From JBFYTX01 sp963739515 (GTDB taxonomy: Bacteria > Chloroflexota > Dehalococcoidia > Dehalococcoidales > RBG-16-60-22), in contig CAVUAO010000003.1 of assembly GCA_963739515.1 (NCBI GenBank), positions 992,001 to 1,056,000 on the forward strand: a stretch of DNA of 64,000 bases, read 5' to 3'. The position numbers and the translations under genes were made by a program. Shown here piece by piece: positions 1 to 9,160 of this stretch (position 1 is its first letter; every line of letters starts with the position of its first letter). The notes beneath the pieces are model-generated. The model saw only the letters and a list, made by a program, of their open reading frames with translations, made no database searches and was not told the origin of the DNA.

Positions 1-750
1 CGAGGTGATTTTGGTCCACTGGGGCGCCGGGTAATGAAGGCGTTATTATCGTCGGCGGAGTGGTGCATCGCGGTAAGTCCGCAGGTCAAGGATGGCCTCA
101 TCGCCCTGGGCGCCCGGGCCGACCGGATATCCGTGGTCCCGGCTTATCTCCCGCCCGTGATAAAAGACGAAGAAATCGCGGAAATCCCGCCGGCGGTATG
201 GGAGTTCATGGCAGCGCATAAACCGGTCATCTCCGCCAACGCCTTTAATAACATTAAGTATCACGGCGAGGACCTGTACGGTATCGATATGTGTATCGAG
301 CTGTGCGCGGCATTGAAAGACGTTTTTCCCGGGGTCGGCGTGGTCTTCTGTCTGCCGAATATCGGCGACCGCGAGTATTTCGCCGAATTGAAGCGACGGA
401 TAACCGAGAAAGATATCAGCAATAATTTCCTCTTCCAGACGAAGCCCTGCCAGTTCTATCCCGTGCTGATGAAAAGCGATATTTTCGTCCGCCCCACCAG
501 CTCGGACGGGGACGCGGTTTCCCTCCGCGAAGCCCTGTACCTCGAAATACCGTCGGCCGCCAGCGACGCCGCCACGCGCCCCGAAGGCACCGTGATTTTT
601 AAGAACCGCGACGTTAGCGACTTTATCGCCAGCGTCAAAAAGGTCTGGGAAAACTACGCGGACTATAAGAAAAAAGCGGCGTCGCTGAAAATGCCCGATA
701 TCATGGGCGAAATCCTGGCGATTTACCTCCGGGCGGTGAGTGGGGAGTAA
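1..750 (+). CDS. Glycosyltransferase family 4 protein, 5'-truncated by the window edge
   Basis: The reading frame is open from base 1, and the first ATG (position 34) lies inside conserved sequence, so the gene very likely begins upstream of the window. What remains is the end of the N-terminal Rossmann lobe (VSPQVKDGL, then SVVPAYLPP) and the C-terminal nucleotide-sugar lobe. The latter includes the acidic segment SLREALYLEIP, which resembles the E-rich donor-binding helix of GT-B enzymes. It would transfer a sugar from an activated donor during surface glycan synthesis. The next glycosyltransferase starts two bases after its stop, so the two are probably co-transcribed. The donor and acceptor cannot be read from sequence. 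Confidence 0.75.
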   Translation, partial: RGDFGPLGRRVMKALLSSAEWCIAVSPQVKDGLIALGARADRISVVPAYLPPVIKDEEIAEIPPAVWEFMAAHKPVISANAFNNIKYHGEDLYGIDMCIELCAALKDVFPGVGVVFCLPNIGDREYFAELKRRITEKDISNNFLFQTKPCQFYPVLMKSDIFVRPTSSDGDAVSLREALYLEIPSAASDAATRPEGTVIFKNRDVSDFIASVKKVWENYADYKKKAASLKMPDIMGEILAIYLRAVSGE

Positions 751-751
751 C

Positions 752-1567
752 GTGAAAGTAAGCGTTATCTTGACGACCTATAACCGGGCACGACTGGTCG
801 CGGAGGCAATCGACTCCATTCTCCAGCAGACCTTTCAGGACTTCGAGTTGATTATCGTGGATGATTGCTCCTCTGACGCTACGGAAAACGTGATTGCGGC
901 GTTCACCGATAAGCGCCTCCGGTATTTTAAAAATGACAGCGGACGGCTGGTAGCCGTTAACCGTAACTACGGCATCGCTCAAGCCCGCGGCGAATATATC
1001 GCTTTCTGCGATGACGATGACCTGTGGCGGCCGGAAAAACTGGAGAGGGAATTGCGGGAATTCGAGGGGGAGGACCCGCCGGGCATGGTCTGCGCCAACG
1101 GGATTTCGTTCGACGCTACCGGCGACCTCAAGGTGATGCACGGCGATAAAATAAATGATAGTTCTTTCACCTTAAAATCGCTCCTGAGATATAACCCGGT
1201 CATCTGCTCTTCGGTAATCTTGAAAAAGAGCGTCATTGATGACGTCGGCGGGATGAACACCAGTCCGCTGTTCCGCGTCGGCGAGGACTATGAGCTCTGG
1301 CTGAGGATAGCTCGCAAATACAGGATACGGTACTTAAATCTTCCCCTGGTAAAGTATCGGGTCCACGCCCAACACCTCAAGTCGTCCGGGGTCGCCTCGG
1401 TCAAGCACCTCAGGGAAATCTACCGCTGGCTGCGGGACACGGATTTCATCAGCCGCCGGCTCTACTGGCGGCTCACCCTGCGGATGCTCGCCATCGAGTT
1501 CCTCTGGCGTACCCGCACGATAATGCTGGCGTCCCGCATCAAGAAATTGATGATACCCGGCAGGTAA
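752..1567 (+). CDS. Glycosyltransferase family 2 protein
   Basis: A 271-residue GT-A type glycosyltransferase. It shows the N-terminal VSVILTTYNRA strand-loop, the IIVDDCSSD nucleotide-binding motif near residue 36 and a DDDD metal-binding cluster near residues 87-90 (FCDDDDLW). A later GEDYELWLR segment is typical of the catalytic-base region. I chose the GTG at 752 over the GTG at 740 because a GGAG sequence lies just upstream and it follows the preceding stop by one base. It is probably cytoplasmic and adds sugars to a lipid-linked glycan. It converges with the flippase gene with a one-base gap. Substrate is unknown. Confidence 0.85.
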   Translation: MKVSVILTTYNRARLVAEAIDSILQQTFQDFELIIVDDCSSDATENVIAAFTDKRLRYFKNDSGRLVAVNRNYGIAQARGEYIAFCDDDDLWRPEKLERELREFEGEDPPGMVCANGISFDATGDLKVMHGDKINDSSFTLKSLLRYNPVICSSVILKKSVIDDVGGMNTSPLFRVGEDYELWLRIARKYRIRYLNLPLVKYRVHAQHLKSSGVASVKHLREIYRWLRDTDFISRRLYWRLTLRMLAIEFLWRTRTIMLASRIKKLMIPGR

Positions 1568-1568
1568 T

Positions 1569-3086
1569 CTATTTGGTTGGTCTGGCATCGTCCCGTCGGT
1601 TTCCCGGCAGGACGGCGCGTATCTCCTGTCTTAACAAACGGAACTCGGTGGCGGAAACGTAATTCCGATAAAAAATCACTATTATCAGCGCCCATAACAC
1701 TACCTGGGAAGCCAGCGATATTCCGGTAAATGCCCACATACCCATCGCTGTCGAGCGCAGGTAGGTGTGGATAAAATAAAAAGGAAGACTGGCCAGTAAA
1801 GGTATGACGATAATTACCGCGAACTTCCTGAATTCGGCTGCCGTGTCGAAGACATAGTTCTTGATGAGGTAATAAAGTATCAGGGTCACTACGCCCTGGA
1901 CGCCGAGCGTGACCCAGGCGACGCCGATGATCCCATAACCGAGCCTGACCATCAGGATATCCAGCCCCACGCTTATCGCCAGACCTGCGGCGTAAAAGAA
2001 CAGTGGGAGCTTTTGTTTATTGACCAGGCTGGAGTTCAGGATGAGCTGCGGCACTATCGCAATAGCTATAAAGTAGAGGTTGTAAGATAAAACGTTAAAT
2101 ACCGGGATGCTATCGATATATTTTTTCGCCAGCAGGGTGGCTATCAGGGTAAAGGCCAGTTGCCCCAGGGGAACGATGATCGCGGTGCCTAACGCCAGGT
2201 ACACCGCGATGCGTCGGGTATCTTTAAATCCCTGGGAGATGCTCGCGGCGGTGCCGGCATGCCGCCACAAGACCGGCTGCAGCACCCTCGAGAAGTCATC
2301 GAAAAACGAAAGCGCGTAGGACAGGAAGCCCACGGCGAAAACGTAGAAACCGAGCTGCTCGAGCGGCAGTGCCGAAGCAATTACCGTGCGGTCGACGACA
2401 CGGAAAGCCATCAGCACGATCGTCAGTCCCTGCAACACCAGGCCGACCTTCGCCAGCCTGATGATTTCATGCCTGTCCAGCGTAAAGCGGAAGCCGATGG
2501 CGCCCCGCGTCCAGTAGTAAATCAGCAAGGCGATATAAGCCGCCAGCGGCCCCAATATGAGCGCGTAGACTTTGAGCCAGTGCAGCGTAGACAGCGACAC
2601 CGCCGGCGATACCATGGCAACAATGAAATTTCCCACCGCTACTTTATTGAAACGTTCCCGGGTCAGGTTCATTTGCGTCCAGATATTCGAGAGCCTCAAA
2701 GTCACGTAGCTCATCACGATAATCAGGAGGCCTGTCCTCATCACGGCGTCACGGTAAAAAAACGCGAACCCGATGACCGCGGCGGTGGGGATGATGGTAT
2801 AGAGCAGTTCGGTGGAAACGGAGATGTTCTGCACCCGCAAGGCATCTTTTTCCTGCCCCTTGCCGAGCAGCACGGGCATTTCCCGGGAGGCGGCCGTGTA
2901 TATCCCCGGCGCGACTATGATGATGTACGTCAGCCACAACGATAAGAGGCCGTAAGTGCCGTATTCCTCGGGGAGAAGGACGGTGGCGGCGTAAAGGGTG
3001 ACGCCCAGCCCCGCCAGCGCCGCGATGGTCTTGGCGGAGGTGAACTTTAGCGAGTTCCTGGCGATGCTGATAATGCTTACCGGCAT
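1569..3086 (-). CDS. Polysaccharide biosynthesis flippase (Wzx/MATE-like)
   Basis: A 505-residue, very hydrophobic protein with about 12-14 predicted membrane segments. The N-terminus (SIARNSLKFTSAKTIAALAGLG) and overall length match the oligosaccharide flippase/polysaccharide-export family. Such proteins move lipid-linked oligosaccharides across the cytoplasmic membrane. It lies seven bases after a GT4 gene on the same strand, followed upstream by epimerase genes, forming one surface-glycan operon (wecB-like to flippase, right to left). The glycan exported could serve either a polysaccharide or the STT3 glycosyltransferase encoded divergently. Family assignment is firm; the substrate is inference. 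Confidence 0.85.
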   Translation of the reverse strand: MPVSIISIARNSLKFTSAKTIAALAGLGVTLYAATVLLPEEYGTYGLLSLWLTYIIIVAPGIYTAASREMPVLLGKGQEKDALRVQNISVSTELLYTIIPTAAVIGFAFFYRDAVMRTGLLIIVMSYVTLRLSNIWTQMNLTRERFNKVAVGNFIVAMVSPAVSLSTLHWLKVYALILGPLAAYIALLIYYWTRGAIGFRFTLDRHEIIRLAKVGLVLQGLTIVLMAFRVVDRTVIASALPLEQLGFYVFAVGFLSYALSFFDDFSRVLQPVLWRHAGTAASISQGFKDTRRIAVYLALGTAIIVPLGQLAFTLIATLLAKKYIDSIPVFNVLSYNLYFIAIAIVPQLILNSSLVNKQKLPLFFYAAGLAISVGLDILMVRLGYGIIGVAWVTLGVQGVVTLILYYLIKNYVFDTAAEFRKFAVIIVIPLLASLPFYFIHTYLRSTAMGMWAFTGISLASQVVLWALIIVIFYRNYVSATEFRLLRQEIRAVLPGNRRDDARPTK

Positions 3087-3093
3087 TTGTGAG

Positions 3094-4311
3094 TTAATCC
3101 GCCTTTTTCCGGGCTATCGCTTCCTGCAGGCTGGATTCCAGCTGCGCGGCAATATTTTCCACACTGTGGACCTGGCGGACGTATTCGAGGCCGTTCTTCT
3201 CCAGTCGCCGGCGGTAGGCGCTGTCCTTGAGCAGGGCGACCAGCCGGTCGGCGATGGCTTCGGGGGTAGTAGCGAAGGCGATGCCCTGTTCTTCTCCCGG
3301 AGTTACCGCTATCAATCCGGGCAGCGGCGTCGCCACGACGGCTTTAGCGCCGGCCAGGTACTGGACGATTTTGCCCGGGAAGATATCGCGGGTGGCGCCG
3401 GTCACCCGGAAGGAGTTCAGGCACACGGCGGCCATATTGATGTACTGCGGCATGGTGTCGTAGGGCTGGAAGCCGGTGATAATAACTTTTTCCTTGAGAC
3501 CCATTTCCGCGATAATACCTTCGAGGGCTTTGCGCTGCGGCCCGTCGCCGACGATTAAAAGTCTGGCGCCCGGCACCTGTGCGATGATGCCCGGCATTTG
3601 CCGTATCATGTCGTCCAGTCCGGAGAAATCGAAAAGGGTGCCCATGTACAGGATAACGCAGTCCGTGACGTTGATGCCCCATTTGTGGCGCAGCTCGGCC
3701 GGTGCGGGGGAGGGATAAAAGACGCTGGTATCCACCGGCATGGGCAGCGGCTTTACTCTATTTTCCTTAGCCCCCATCCCGACCACGTATTTAGAAAGGG
3801 CGGGAGTGAGCGTGAGTATTAAATCTGCCCTTTTATAGACCATTTTCTCCAGTATTCTGGTAAAAGCCCGCAGGTAACGGTAGCTGACCAGCTGGTTGAG
3901 GATATCTATCGACCGGAAAATAACGGGGACTTTAAAGCGGCGGGCGGCGTAAACAGCCGGCAGGCCGTTGGTCGCCACGCCGTAGAGCACGACGGCGTCT
4001 ATCTTTTTTTCTACAATGGTTTTTCCGATTGTTCGGCAGTGGGTGAAAAAGGCGGAGAATCGACTCAGCCCTTTGATTTTGATGAATCCCGGCCTGATAA
4101 GCGTTACCGCAGCGCCAGCCATCGTGCGGGACACGCCCTCGATCTCTCGTGTTTTATTCCAGAGGTCGACTGGGCTTCGGCGTTGCCAGACGCTTTCGTA
4201 GTCGATGGCGTAGACCTGATGCCCCCGCCGCGATAGCGCCTCCGCCAGGGTATGGATATCGAAGACTACCTTGTTCCGCCAATCGACTTCATGGACGAAG
4301 AGGACGTTCAC
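3094..4311 (-). CDS. Glycosyltransferase family 4 protein
   Basis: A 405-residue GT-B protein. The N-terminal lobe (MNVLFVHEVDWRNK) is followed by the interdomain PMPVDTSVFYP motif near residue 195. The C-terminal donor lobe contains ILYMGTLFDFSGLDD and RLLIVGDGPQRKAL, then a conserved FPGKIVQYLA...ATPLPG segment. These are the standard landmarks of the GT4 family, which uses nucleotide-sugar donors with retention of configuration. It sits between the epimerase (13 bases upstream) and the flippase, consistent with glycan repeat-unit assembly on a lipid carrier at the inner membrane face. The specific sugar is not readable from the sequence. Confidence 0.85.
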   Translation of the reverse strand: MNVLFVHEVDWRNKVVFDIHTLAEALSRRGHQVYAIDYESVWQRRSPVDLWNKTREIEGVSRTMAGAAVTLIRPGFIKIKGLSRFSAFFTHCRTIGKTIVEKKIDAVVLYGVATNGLPAVYAARRFKVPVIFRSIDILNQLVSYRYLRAFTRILEKMVYKRADLILTLTPALSKYVVGMGAKENRVKPLPMPVDTSVFYPSPAPAELRHKWGINVTDCVILYMGTLFDFSGLDDMIRQMPGIIAQVPGARLLIVGDGPQRKALEGIIAEMGLKEKVIITGFQPYDTMPQYINMAAVCLNSFRVTGATRDIFPGKIVQYLAGAKAVVATPLPGLIAVTPGEEQGIAFATTPEAIADRLVALLKDSAYRRRLEKNGLEYVRQVHSVENIAAQLESSLQEAIARKKAD

Positions 4312-4323
4312 CCTGCCCCTCCG

Positions 4324-5247
4324 CTATTTAAAGCCATATACGGATTTCATCCATTCTATGGTCAGGGGTATGCCCACTTTTGGGGGCACTTTGGGGTCGT
4401 GTTTGAGGTCCCGGCGCGACTTTGAGTAATCTATATGTTTTACCTGGGTGGTGAAGGGCTCGCCTTTTTTATAGGTCACCCTGGAATCGTCCTTGCCCAG
4501 GTATTTCAGGATGAGGTCGGAGACCCACTTGATATCGCACTCCCACTCCTCTTTGCCGCCGATGTTGTAGACCTCGCCGGGAATGAAGTTGTCGACGATG
4601 TTGGCGAAAGTGCGGCAGGTATCTTCGATGTAGTCGAAGATGCGCTTGTGCCCCAGGTACACGGTATACGGTTCGTCGTGGAGGGCTTTGTAAATGAAGG
4701 CGGGGATGACGCCTCGGTAGGGGTGATAATGTTCATGGGGGCCGTAGGCGTTGACCGGCCGCACCCTGACCGTCTCCGTCCCGAACATCGCCGCCGAGTT
4801 CAGCACCATGAGCTCTCCCGCCCACTTGGTGATGGCGTAGTCGTTCATCTGCTTGATGGCGACTTTGTCCATGACGTCTTCGCTCATTTTACCCGTATAA
4901 TCCCCGTAGACCTCGGCGCTGGAAAAGAAGATCATTTTGAATTTTTTCTGCTCCTGCAAGCGTATCAGGTGCTTGGTGCCGATGACGTTGGTCAGCCAGA
5001 GGTTTTCGTAGTAGTCCTCGCCGTTCCAGCGCCCGTATTCCGCCGCCAGGTGGTAAACGAAATCGAAATCGTGGTTATTGAAAATCCGCTCTAACTGCCG
5101 GTATTCGCGCACGTCGCAGCGGGTGTAGTTCTCCGCGGCGGTATTCATTAAATCGCCGACCCATACTTCGTGGCCGCGCTTTCTCAGTTCCGGCACGAGG
5201 TTCGAACCGATGAATCCCGTCCCTCCGGTGACCAGTATTTTAGCCAT
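4324..5247 (-). CDS. NAD-dependent epimerase/dehydratase (nucleotide sugar)
   Basis: A 307-residue extended short-chain dehydrogenase. It has the NAD-binding ILVTGGTGFIGSN motif at the N-terminus and the catalytic YAITK (YxxxK) near the middle, with an upstream FFSSAEVYG serine motif. Family members interconvert or dehydrate UDP- or dTDP-sugars. The start overlaps the end of the wecB-like gene by eight bases, indicating translational coupling. It supplies a modified sugar nucleotide to the adjoining glycosyltransferases. UDP-glucose 4-epimerase or a related uronate or deoxysugar activity are all possible. Confidence 0.85.
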   Translation of the reverse strand: MAKILVTGGTGFIGSNLVPELRKRGHEVWVGDLMNTAAENYTRCDVREYRQLERIFNNHDFDFVYHLAAEYGRWNGEDYYENLWLTNVIGTKHLIRLQEQKKFKMIFFSSAEVYGDYTGKMSEDVMDKVAIKQMNDYAITKWAGELMVLNSAAMFGTETVRVRPVNAYGPHEHYHPYRGVIPAFIYKALHDEPYTVYLGHKRIFDYIEDTCRTFANIVDNFIPGEVYNIGGKEEWECDIKWVSDLILKYLGKDDSRVTYKKGEPFTTQVKHIDYSKSRRDLKHDPKVPPKVGIPLTIEWMKSVYGFK

Positions 5248-6319
5248 CTCTCCCCTCCGTGATGATGTTGCTTATCCTCTCGGCGGCATGCCCGTCCCCG
5301 AGGGGATTCAACCATTCCCTTTTCCTCTCCAGCATGATAGCAGCGCTCTCGACGATTCTTTCCGCGGAGGCGCCGGCCAGGACATTGGCGCCGACCTCCA
5401 CCGTTTCCGGGCGCTCGGTATTGTTCCGCAGGGTGACGCAGGGGACATGCAGGATGCAGGCTTCCTCCTGGACGCCGCCGGAATCGGTCAGTATCAGCCG
5501 GGCGCTGCTTTCCAGCTGGAGGAAGCTGAAAAAGTCCACGGGGTCGATGATTCTCAGGTTCTTCGGCGGTTTGGCCAGGCCGTCCATTATTTTCCGGCTC
5601 CTCGGGTGGATGGGATAGACTGCCGGCAGGTGGAACCTGGCGCCCACTCTATCCAGCCCCTCCATGATGGCCGTGAACTTGTCGACGTTATCGGTGTTCT
5701 CCTGGCGGTGCATCGTGACGAGGCAATATTTTTGCGGTTTAAGCTGGAACCGGGCGGCGATATCTATCTTCCGGGCAAGCTCCAGGTATTTCTGCACGGC
5801 ATCCACGATGGTGTTGCCGGTGACGAATACCTTCTCCTTGCCGATTCCCTCCCCCAGCAGTATTTCCTTTGCCTTCGGCGTGGGCGCGAAGAGGTAATCC
5901 GAGAGATGGTCGGCGATGACCCGGTTGATCTCCTCCGGCATCCTCCGGTCGTAAGAGCGCAGCCCCGCCTCCACGTGCCCGACCCGTATATTGAGTTTGG
6001 CGGCCGCCAGGGCGCCCGCCAGGACGCTGTTGGTGTCCCCCTCCACCAGGACGATGTCCGGTTTTTCGTCTTTAAGGATTTGTTCAATGCCGATGAGCAT
6101 TTTGCCCGTCTCCTCGGCGTGGGAGCCGGAGCCGGCCTCGATATTATATTGCGGCCGGGGCAGCTCCAGTTGTTCGAAAAAGACCTTATCCAGCTCGTAG
6201 GAGTAGTGCTGGCCGGTGTGGAGAATAAAGAAATCCGTCTTTTTGGCTTCGAAGAGTTTTAGCAGCGGCGCCATCTTGATTATTTCGGGGCGGGTCCCGA
6301 GGATTACCGAAATTTTCAT
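5240..6319 (-). CDS. wecB: UDP-N-acetylglucosamine 2-epimerase (non-hydrolysing)
   Basis: A 359-residue protein with all the family landmarks: GTRPEIIKMAPL at the N-terminus, HTGQHY, VEGDTNSVLAG, HVEAGLRS, LTDSGGVQEEA and TERPETVEVG. The enzyme converts UDP-GlcNAc to UDP-ManNAc, a precursor of ManNAc or ManNAcA residues in surface glycans. It is the first gene of the minus-strand glycan operon. A promoter lies 78-106 bases upstream (TTGCTA, 17-base spacer, TATAAT), with a GGAG 13 bases before the ATG. It is divergent from the STT3 gene, so the two may be co-regulated from the shared 213-base intergenic region. Confidence 0.93.
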   Translation of the reverse strand: MKISVILGTRPEIIKMAPLLKLFEAKKTDFFILHTGQHYSYELDKVFFEQLELPRPQYNIEAGSGSHAEETGKMLIGIEQILKDEKPDIVLVEGDTNSVLAGALAAAKLNIRVGHVEAGLRSYDRRMPEEINRVIADHLSDYLFAPTPKAKEILLGEGIGKEKVFVTGNTIVDAVQKYLELARKIDIAARFQLKPQKYCLVTMHRQENTDNVDKFTAIMEGLDRVGARFHLPAVYPIHPRSRKIMDGLAKPPKNLRIIDPVDFFSFLQLESSARLILTDSGGVQEEACILHVPCVTLRNNTERPETVEVGANVLAGASAERIVESAAIMLERKREWLNPLGDGHAAERISNIITEGRDG

Positions 6320-6396
6320 GCGGTAGACTTATCTCCTGATAGATGGCTGTCCCGGAGCCTTGTGGAGGCTGATTTTTTATGTAAATGCTTTCTGTC

Positions 6397-6425
6397 ATTA
6401 TAGCCGACCGTATGGGCTTTAGCAA
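6397..6425 (-). promoter_or_regulatory. Promoter of the wecB-led glycan operon
   Basis: On the minus strand a TTGCTA (-35) is followed after exactly 17 bases by TATAAT (-10, plus positions 6397-6402). This is a near-consensus sigma-70-type promoter pointing at wecB. Transcription would start around 6390, leaving a leader of about 70 bases. Confidence 0.7.
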
Positions 6426-6460
6426 TACGTAGCCCGGCCGGCGCCGTGCGGGCGATTCTG

Positions 6461-6489
6461 TTGCAAAGCTGGCACATGTGTGCCATAAT
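6461..6489 (+). promoter_or_regulatory. Promoter of the STT3 gene with an inverted repeat in the spacer
   Basis: TTGCAA at 6461-6466 and CATAAT at 6484-6489 are separated by 17 bases. The spacer holds the inverted repeat GGCACA-TG-TGTGCC (6471-6484), which abuts the -10 element. A protein bound there would block RNA polymerase, so this is a candidate repressor site. The regulator is unknown. Confidence 0.6.
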
Positions 6490-6532
6490 TTAGGCGTCTT
6501 CCCACCTTCCTTGGCCCGGGGTCGAACAGGAT

Positions 6533-9076
6533 ATGAAGATAAGCAAACTTTCTCCTAAAATCATCATCGGCATCCTGGTTGCCGTCATTTTCGGCATTGC
6601 CCTGCTGTTGCGCATCGTTATCCCCCACGAGCAGGCTTTCAACGGCGAATTGGTCAAATTTACCAGCATCGACGCCTACTTTTACCAGCGCATCCTGGAC
6701 AATATGTCGTTTAATTTCCCGCACTTTATGAGTTTCGACCCCTATTTTATCTATCCCGGCGGCCATATGCTGACCGATATCTTTTTCCCGGACTGGTTCA
6801 TGTCCGGCCTGGTCTGGTTGTTTAGCGCCGGTTCGCCGACGCAGCACCTCGTGGATATGGTCGGCTCGTATTTCCCGGCGATTATCGCCGCCCTGACGGT
6901 CATCCCGGTCTATTTCATCGGCAAAACGCTGTTTAACCGGTGGGTCGGCGTCATCGCCGCGGCGCTGATCGCCATTCTCCCCGGGGAATTCCTGGGGCGC
7001 ACCATAATCGGCTTGAACGATACCCCCGCCTTCGAGATATTTCTCACCGCGGCCTTCATGTGTTTTGTCATCCTGGCGGTCAAAGCCGCCCGGGACAAAG
7101 GGTTTACCTTGGACCATCTCCGGCGCCGCGAGTGGTCGATGTTCAAACGACCCCTCATCTATAGCCTTCTGGCCGGTCTCTTCCTGGGGATGTTTCTTTT
7201 AAGCTGGATGGGGGCGCTGCTCTTTGTTTTTATCTTCGTCCTGTACCTGGTTATCCAGTTTATTAACGACCACCTCCGGAAACAATCGACCGACTACCTG
7301 GCGGTTATCGGCGTGGTGCCGCTGCTGGTGGCCTTGATTATCTATTTCCGCTTTGCGCCGAACACTTTTTATCTCATGTCCCTGGTCCTGGCTTTATTCA
7401 TTCCGGTGGTATTGATTATCGTATCGCGGGTGATGACTCAATGGAAGGTAAAGCCGTTTTATTTCCCCGTCGCACTGGTCGTCCTCGGCGGCATCGCTCT
7501 GCTCGCTTTTCATTTTATCAGCCCTGGTATGTTTAAAACGACGTTTTCTGCCTTCAGTATCTTTGCCCCGACCGGCGCGACGGCGCAAACTACTATCGAA
7601 ATGCAGCCCCTCCTCGACCCGACCAGCACGGGCAGCTTGAGCACCGCGCTTGCCTGGGGTAATTTCACTACCAGCTTTTTCCTGTTCCCCGGTTTCGCTT
7701 TCCCCGGCCTGGCGCTTATAGCCTTGAGTATTTTAATATACCTCTTCGTCAGAAGAAGCGGCAACGGTAAATCTTTGCTTCGGCCGGTCGTCTGGGTACT
7801 GGCGATACTGGCGGTCGTCATGGTCATGTTACTGACGGCCGGTTATGGCCAGCGCATCCTGGCGTTTGTCCTGCTTATCGTTTTGTTCGGTTTCCTGTTT
7901 TTACCGGGCCGGGACAGAAAGCACTGGCTGCCCTTCATCATCTGGACGCTGGTGATATTATTCCTGACTCTGGCGCAGCGCCGTTTCGCCTACTACCTCG
8001 TGGTTAATATCGCCGTGCTGTCCGCCTACCTGTTCTGGCAGGTACTCTGGCTGGCCGGTCTTCGGAAGCTGGCGGTCGAACCGGCGCCGGCAGCCGTCCC
8101 CGTCTCGGCGCACAAGGCTAAAGCCAGGAAACAGGAGAGTCGGCGGCAAAAGTCCCGTGGTTCTCTTAGCCTGTTCTATACCGTAATCGCCGGGATAGCG
8201 GCGTTCTTTCTCGTTTTCTATCCCAATATCCCCAAAGCCGCCGGCATGGTGACCCCGCCGGAGGCGCCCTATGCCCCCAGCGATGCCTGGGTGGCCTCAC
8301 TCCAGTGGCTGAGAGATAATACCCCGGACCCCTTCGGCGACCCCGCTGCCTACTACCGCATCTATGAGCCGCCGCCCCCCGGAGAGGACTTCCAGTACCC
8401 TGCCTCAGCCTACGGGGTCACTTCCTGGTGGGACTATGGTTACTGGATAACGCAAATCGCCCACCGCCTGCCGAGCGCCAACCCCGGCCAGGAGCCCGCC
8501 CGCATCATCAACGTGGCCGACCTCTTTTTGTCGGTGGATGATGCCGCCGTGCATGACCTGCTCGCCATGATGGACTCTTCCTACGTTATCATCGATAATC
8601 AGACTATCCTTGGCAAATTCTGGGCGGTGGCTACCTGGGCGGGACAGTCGGTAGAGAAATATTCTGATTATTATTACGTTTCCAATCAATCGGGGCAATT
8701 GCAGTTGGCGCAATTTTTCACTCCTGACTATTACCGTACGCTGGCAGTGCGGCTTTACAATTTCGACGGTAAAGCGGTAACCAATGTAAAGGCGGAAGTC
8801 ATTACCTGGGTCGATAAGAAAGACAGTGACGGGACGCCATATAAAGAGGTCACCGATTATAAAGAGTTCACCGATTATCAGCAGGCGGTAGGTTACCTCA
8901 ATGGCCTGACCTCCGGCAATCACATCATTGTCGGCCCCTCCCCGTTTATCAGTCCTGTCCCCCTGGAGGCGGTCCCGGATTTCAAGGTAGTTTACAGTTC
9001 GAAGCAGGGCACCTCGCAGCCGAGTGTAGGCTTTATTCCGGAAGTGAAAATCTTCGAATATGCCGGTAAAAAATAG
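6533..9076 (+). CDS. STT3/AglB-type oligosaccharyltransferase
   Basis: An 847-residue membrane protein with about 12-13 N-terminal transmembrane helices and a C-terminal extracytoplasmic domain. An early SIDAYFYQR segment matches the first acidic catalytic motif of STT3 proteins. The hallmark WWDYG acceptor-binding motif is at about residues 631-635 (TSWWDYGYWI). The family transfers an oligosaccharide en bloc from a lipid carrier to asparagine in N-glycosylation sequons. The size and layout resemble archaeal AglB more than the ~710-residue campylobacterial PglB. It is divergent from a polysaccharide operon that could supply the lipid-linked glycan. A basic linker (residues ~520-545) precedes the last membrane helix. 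Family confidence is high; activity in this organism is inferred. Confidence 0.88.
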   Translation: MKISKLSPKIIIGILVAVIFGIALLLRIVIPHEQAFNGELVKFTSIDAYFYQRILDNMSFNFPHFMSFDPYFIYPGGHMLTDIFFPDWFMSGLVWLFSAGSPTQHLVDMVGSYFPAIIAALTVIPVYFIGKTLFNRWVGVIAAALIAILPGEFLGRTIIGLNDTPAFEIFLTAAFMCFVILAVKAARDKGFTLDHLRRREWSMFKRPLIYSLLAGLFLGMFLLSWMGALLFVFIFVLYLVIQFINDHLRKQSTDYLAVIGVVPLLVALIIYFRFAPNTFYLMSLVLALFIPVVLIIVSRVMTQWKVKPFYFPVALVVLGGIALLAFHFISPGMFKTTFSAFSIFAPTGATAQTTIEMQPLLDPTSTGSLSTALAWGNFTTSFFLFPGFAFPGLALIALSILIYLFVRRSGNGKSLLRPVVWVLAILAVVMVMLLTAGYGQRILAFVLLIVLFGFLFLPGRDRKHWLPFIIWTLVILFLTLAQRRFAYYLVVNIAVLSAYLFWQVLWLAGLRKLAVEPAPAAVPVSAHKAKARKQESRRQKSRGSLSLFYTVIAGIAAFFLVFYPNIPKAAGMVTPPEAPYAPSDAWVASLQWLRDNTPDPFGDPAAYYRIYEPPPPGEDFQYPASAYGVTSWWDYGYWITQIAHRLPSANPGQEPARIINVADLFLSVDDAAVHDLLAMMDSSYVIIDNQTILGKFWAVATWAGQSVEKYSDYYYVSNQSGQLQLAQFFTPDYYRTLAVRLYNFDGKAVTNVKAEVITWVDKKDSDGTPYKEVTDYKEFTDYQQAVGYLNGLTSGNHIIVGPSPFISPVPLEAVPDFKVVYSSKQGTSQPSVGFIPEVKIFEYAGKK

Positions 9077-9160
9077 GTAGCCTTTGTTTTTCGCGACACC
9101 ATCCCATATCGATTTTTTCTTGTTTGCGGTATACTGTCTCTGGCAGATTGGCGCGGTAAA

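Noticed and set aside
2259..2945. 228-residue plus-strand open frame inside the flippase gene
   Set aside because: Antisense, Arg/Gln/His-rich composition typical of shadow frames, and no supporting signals.
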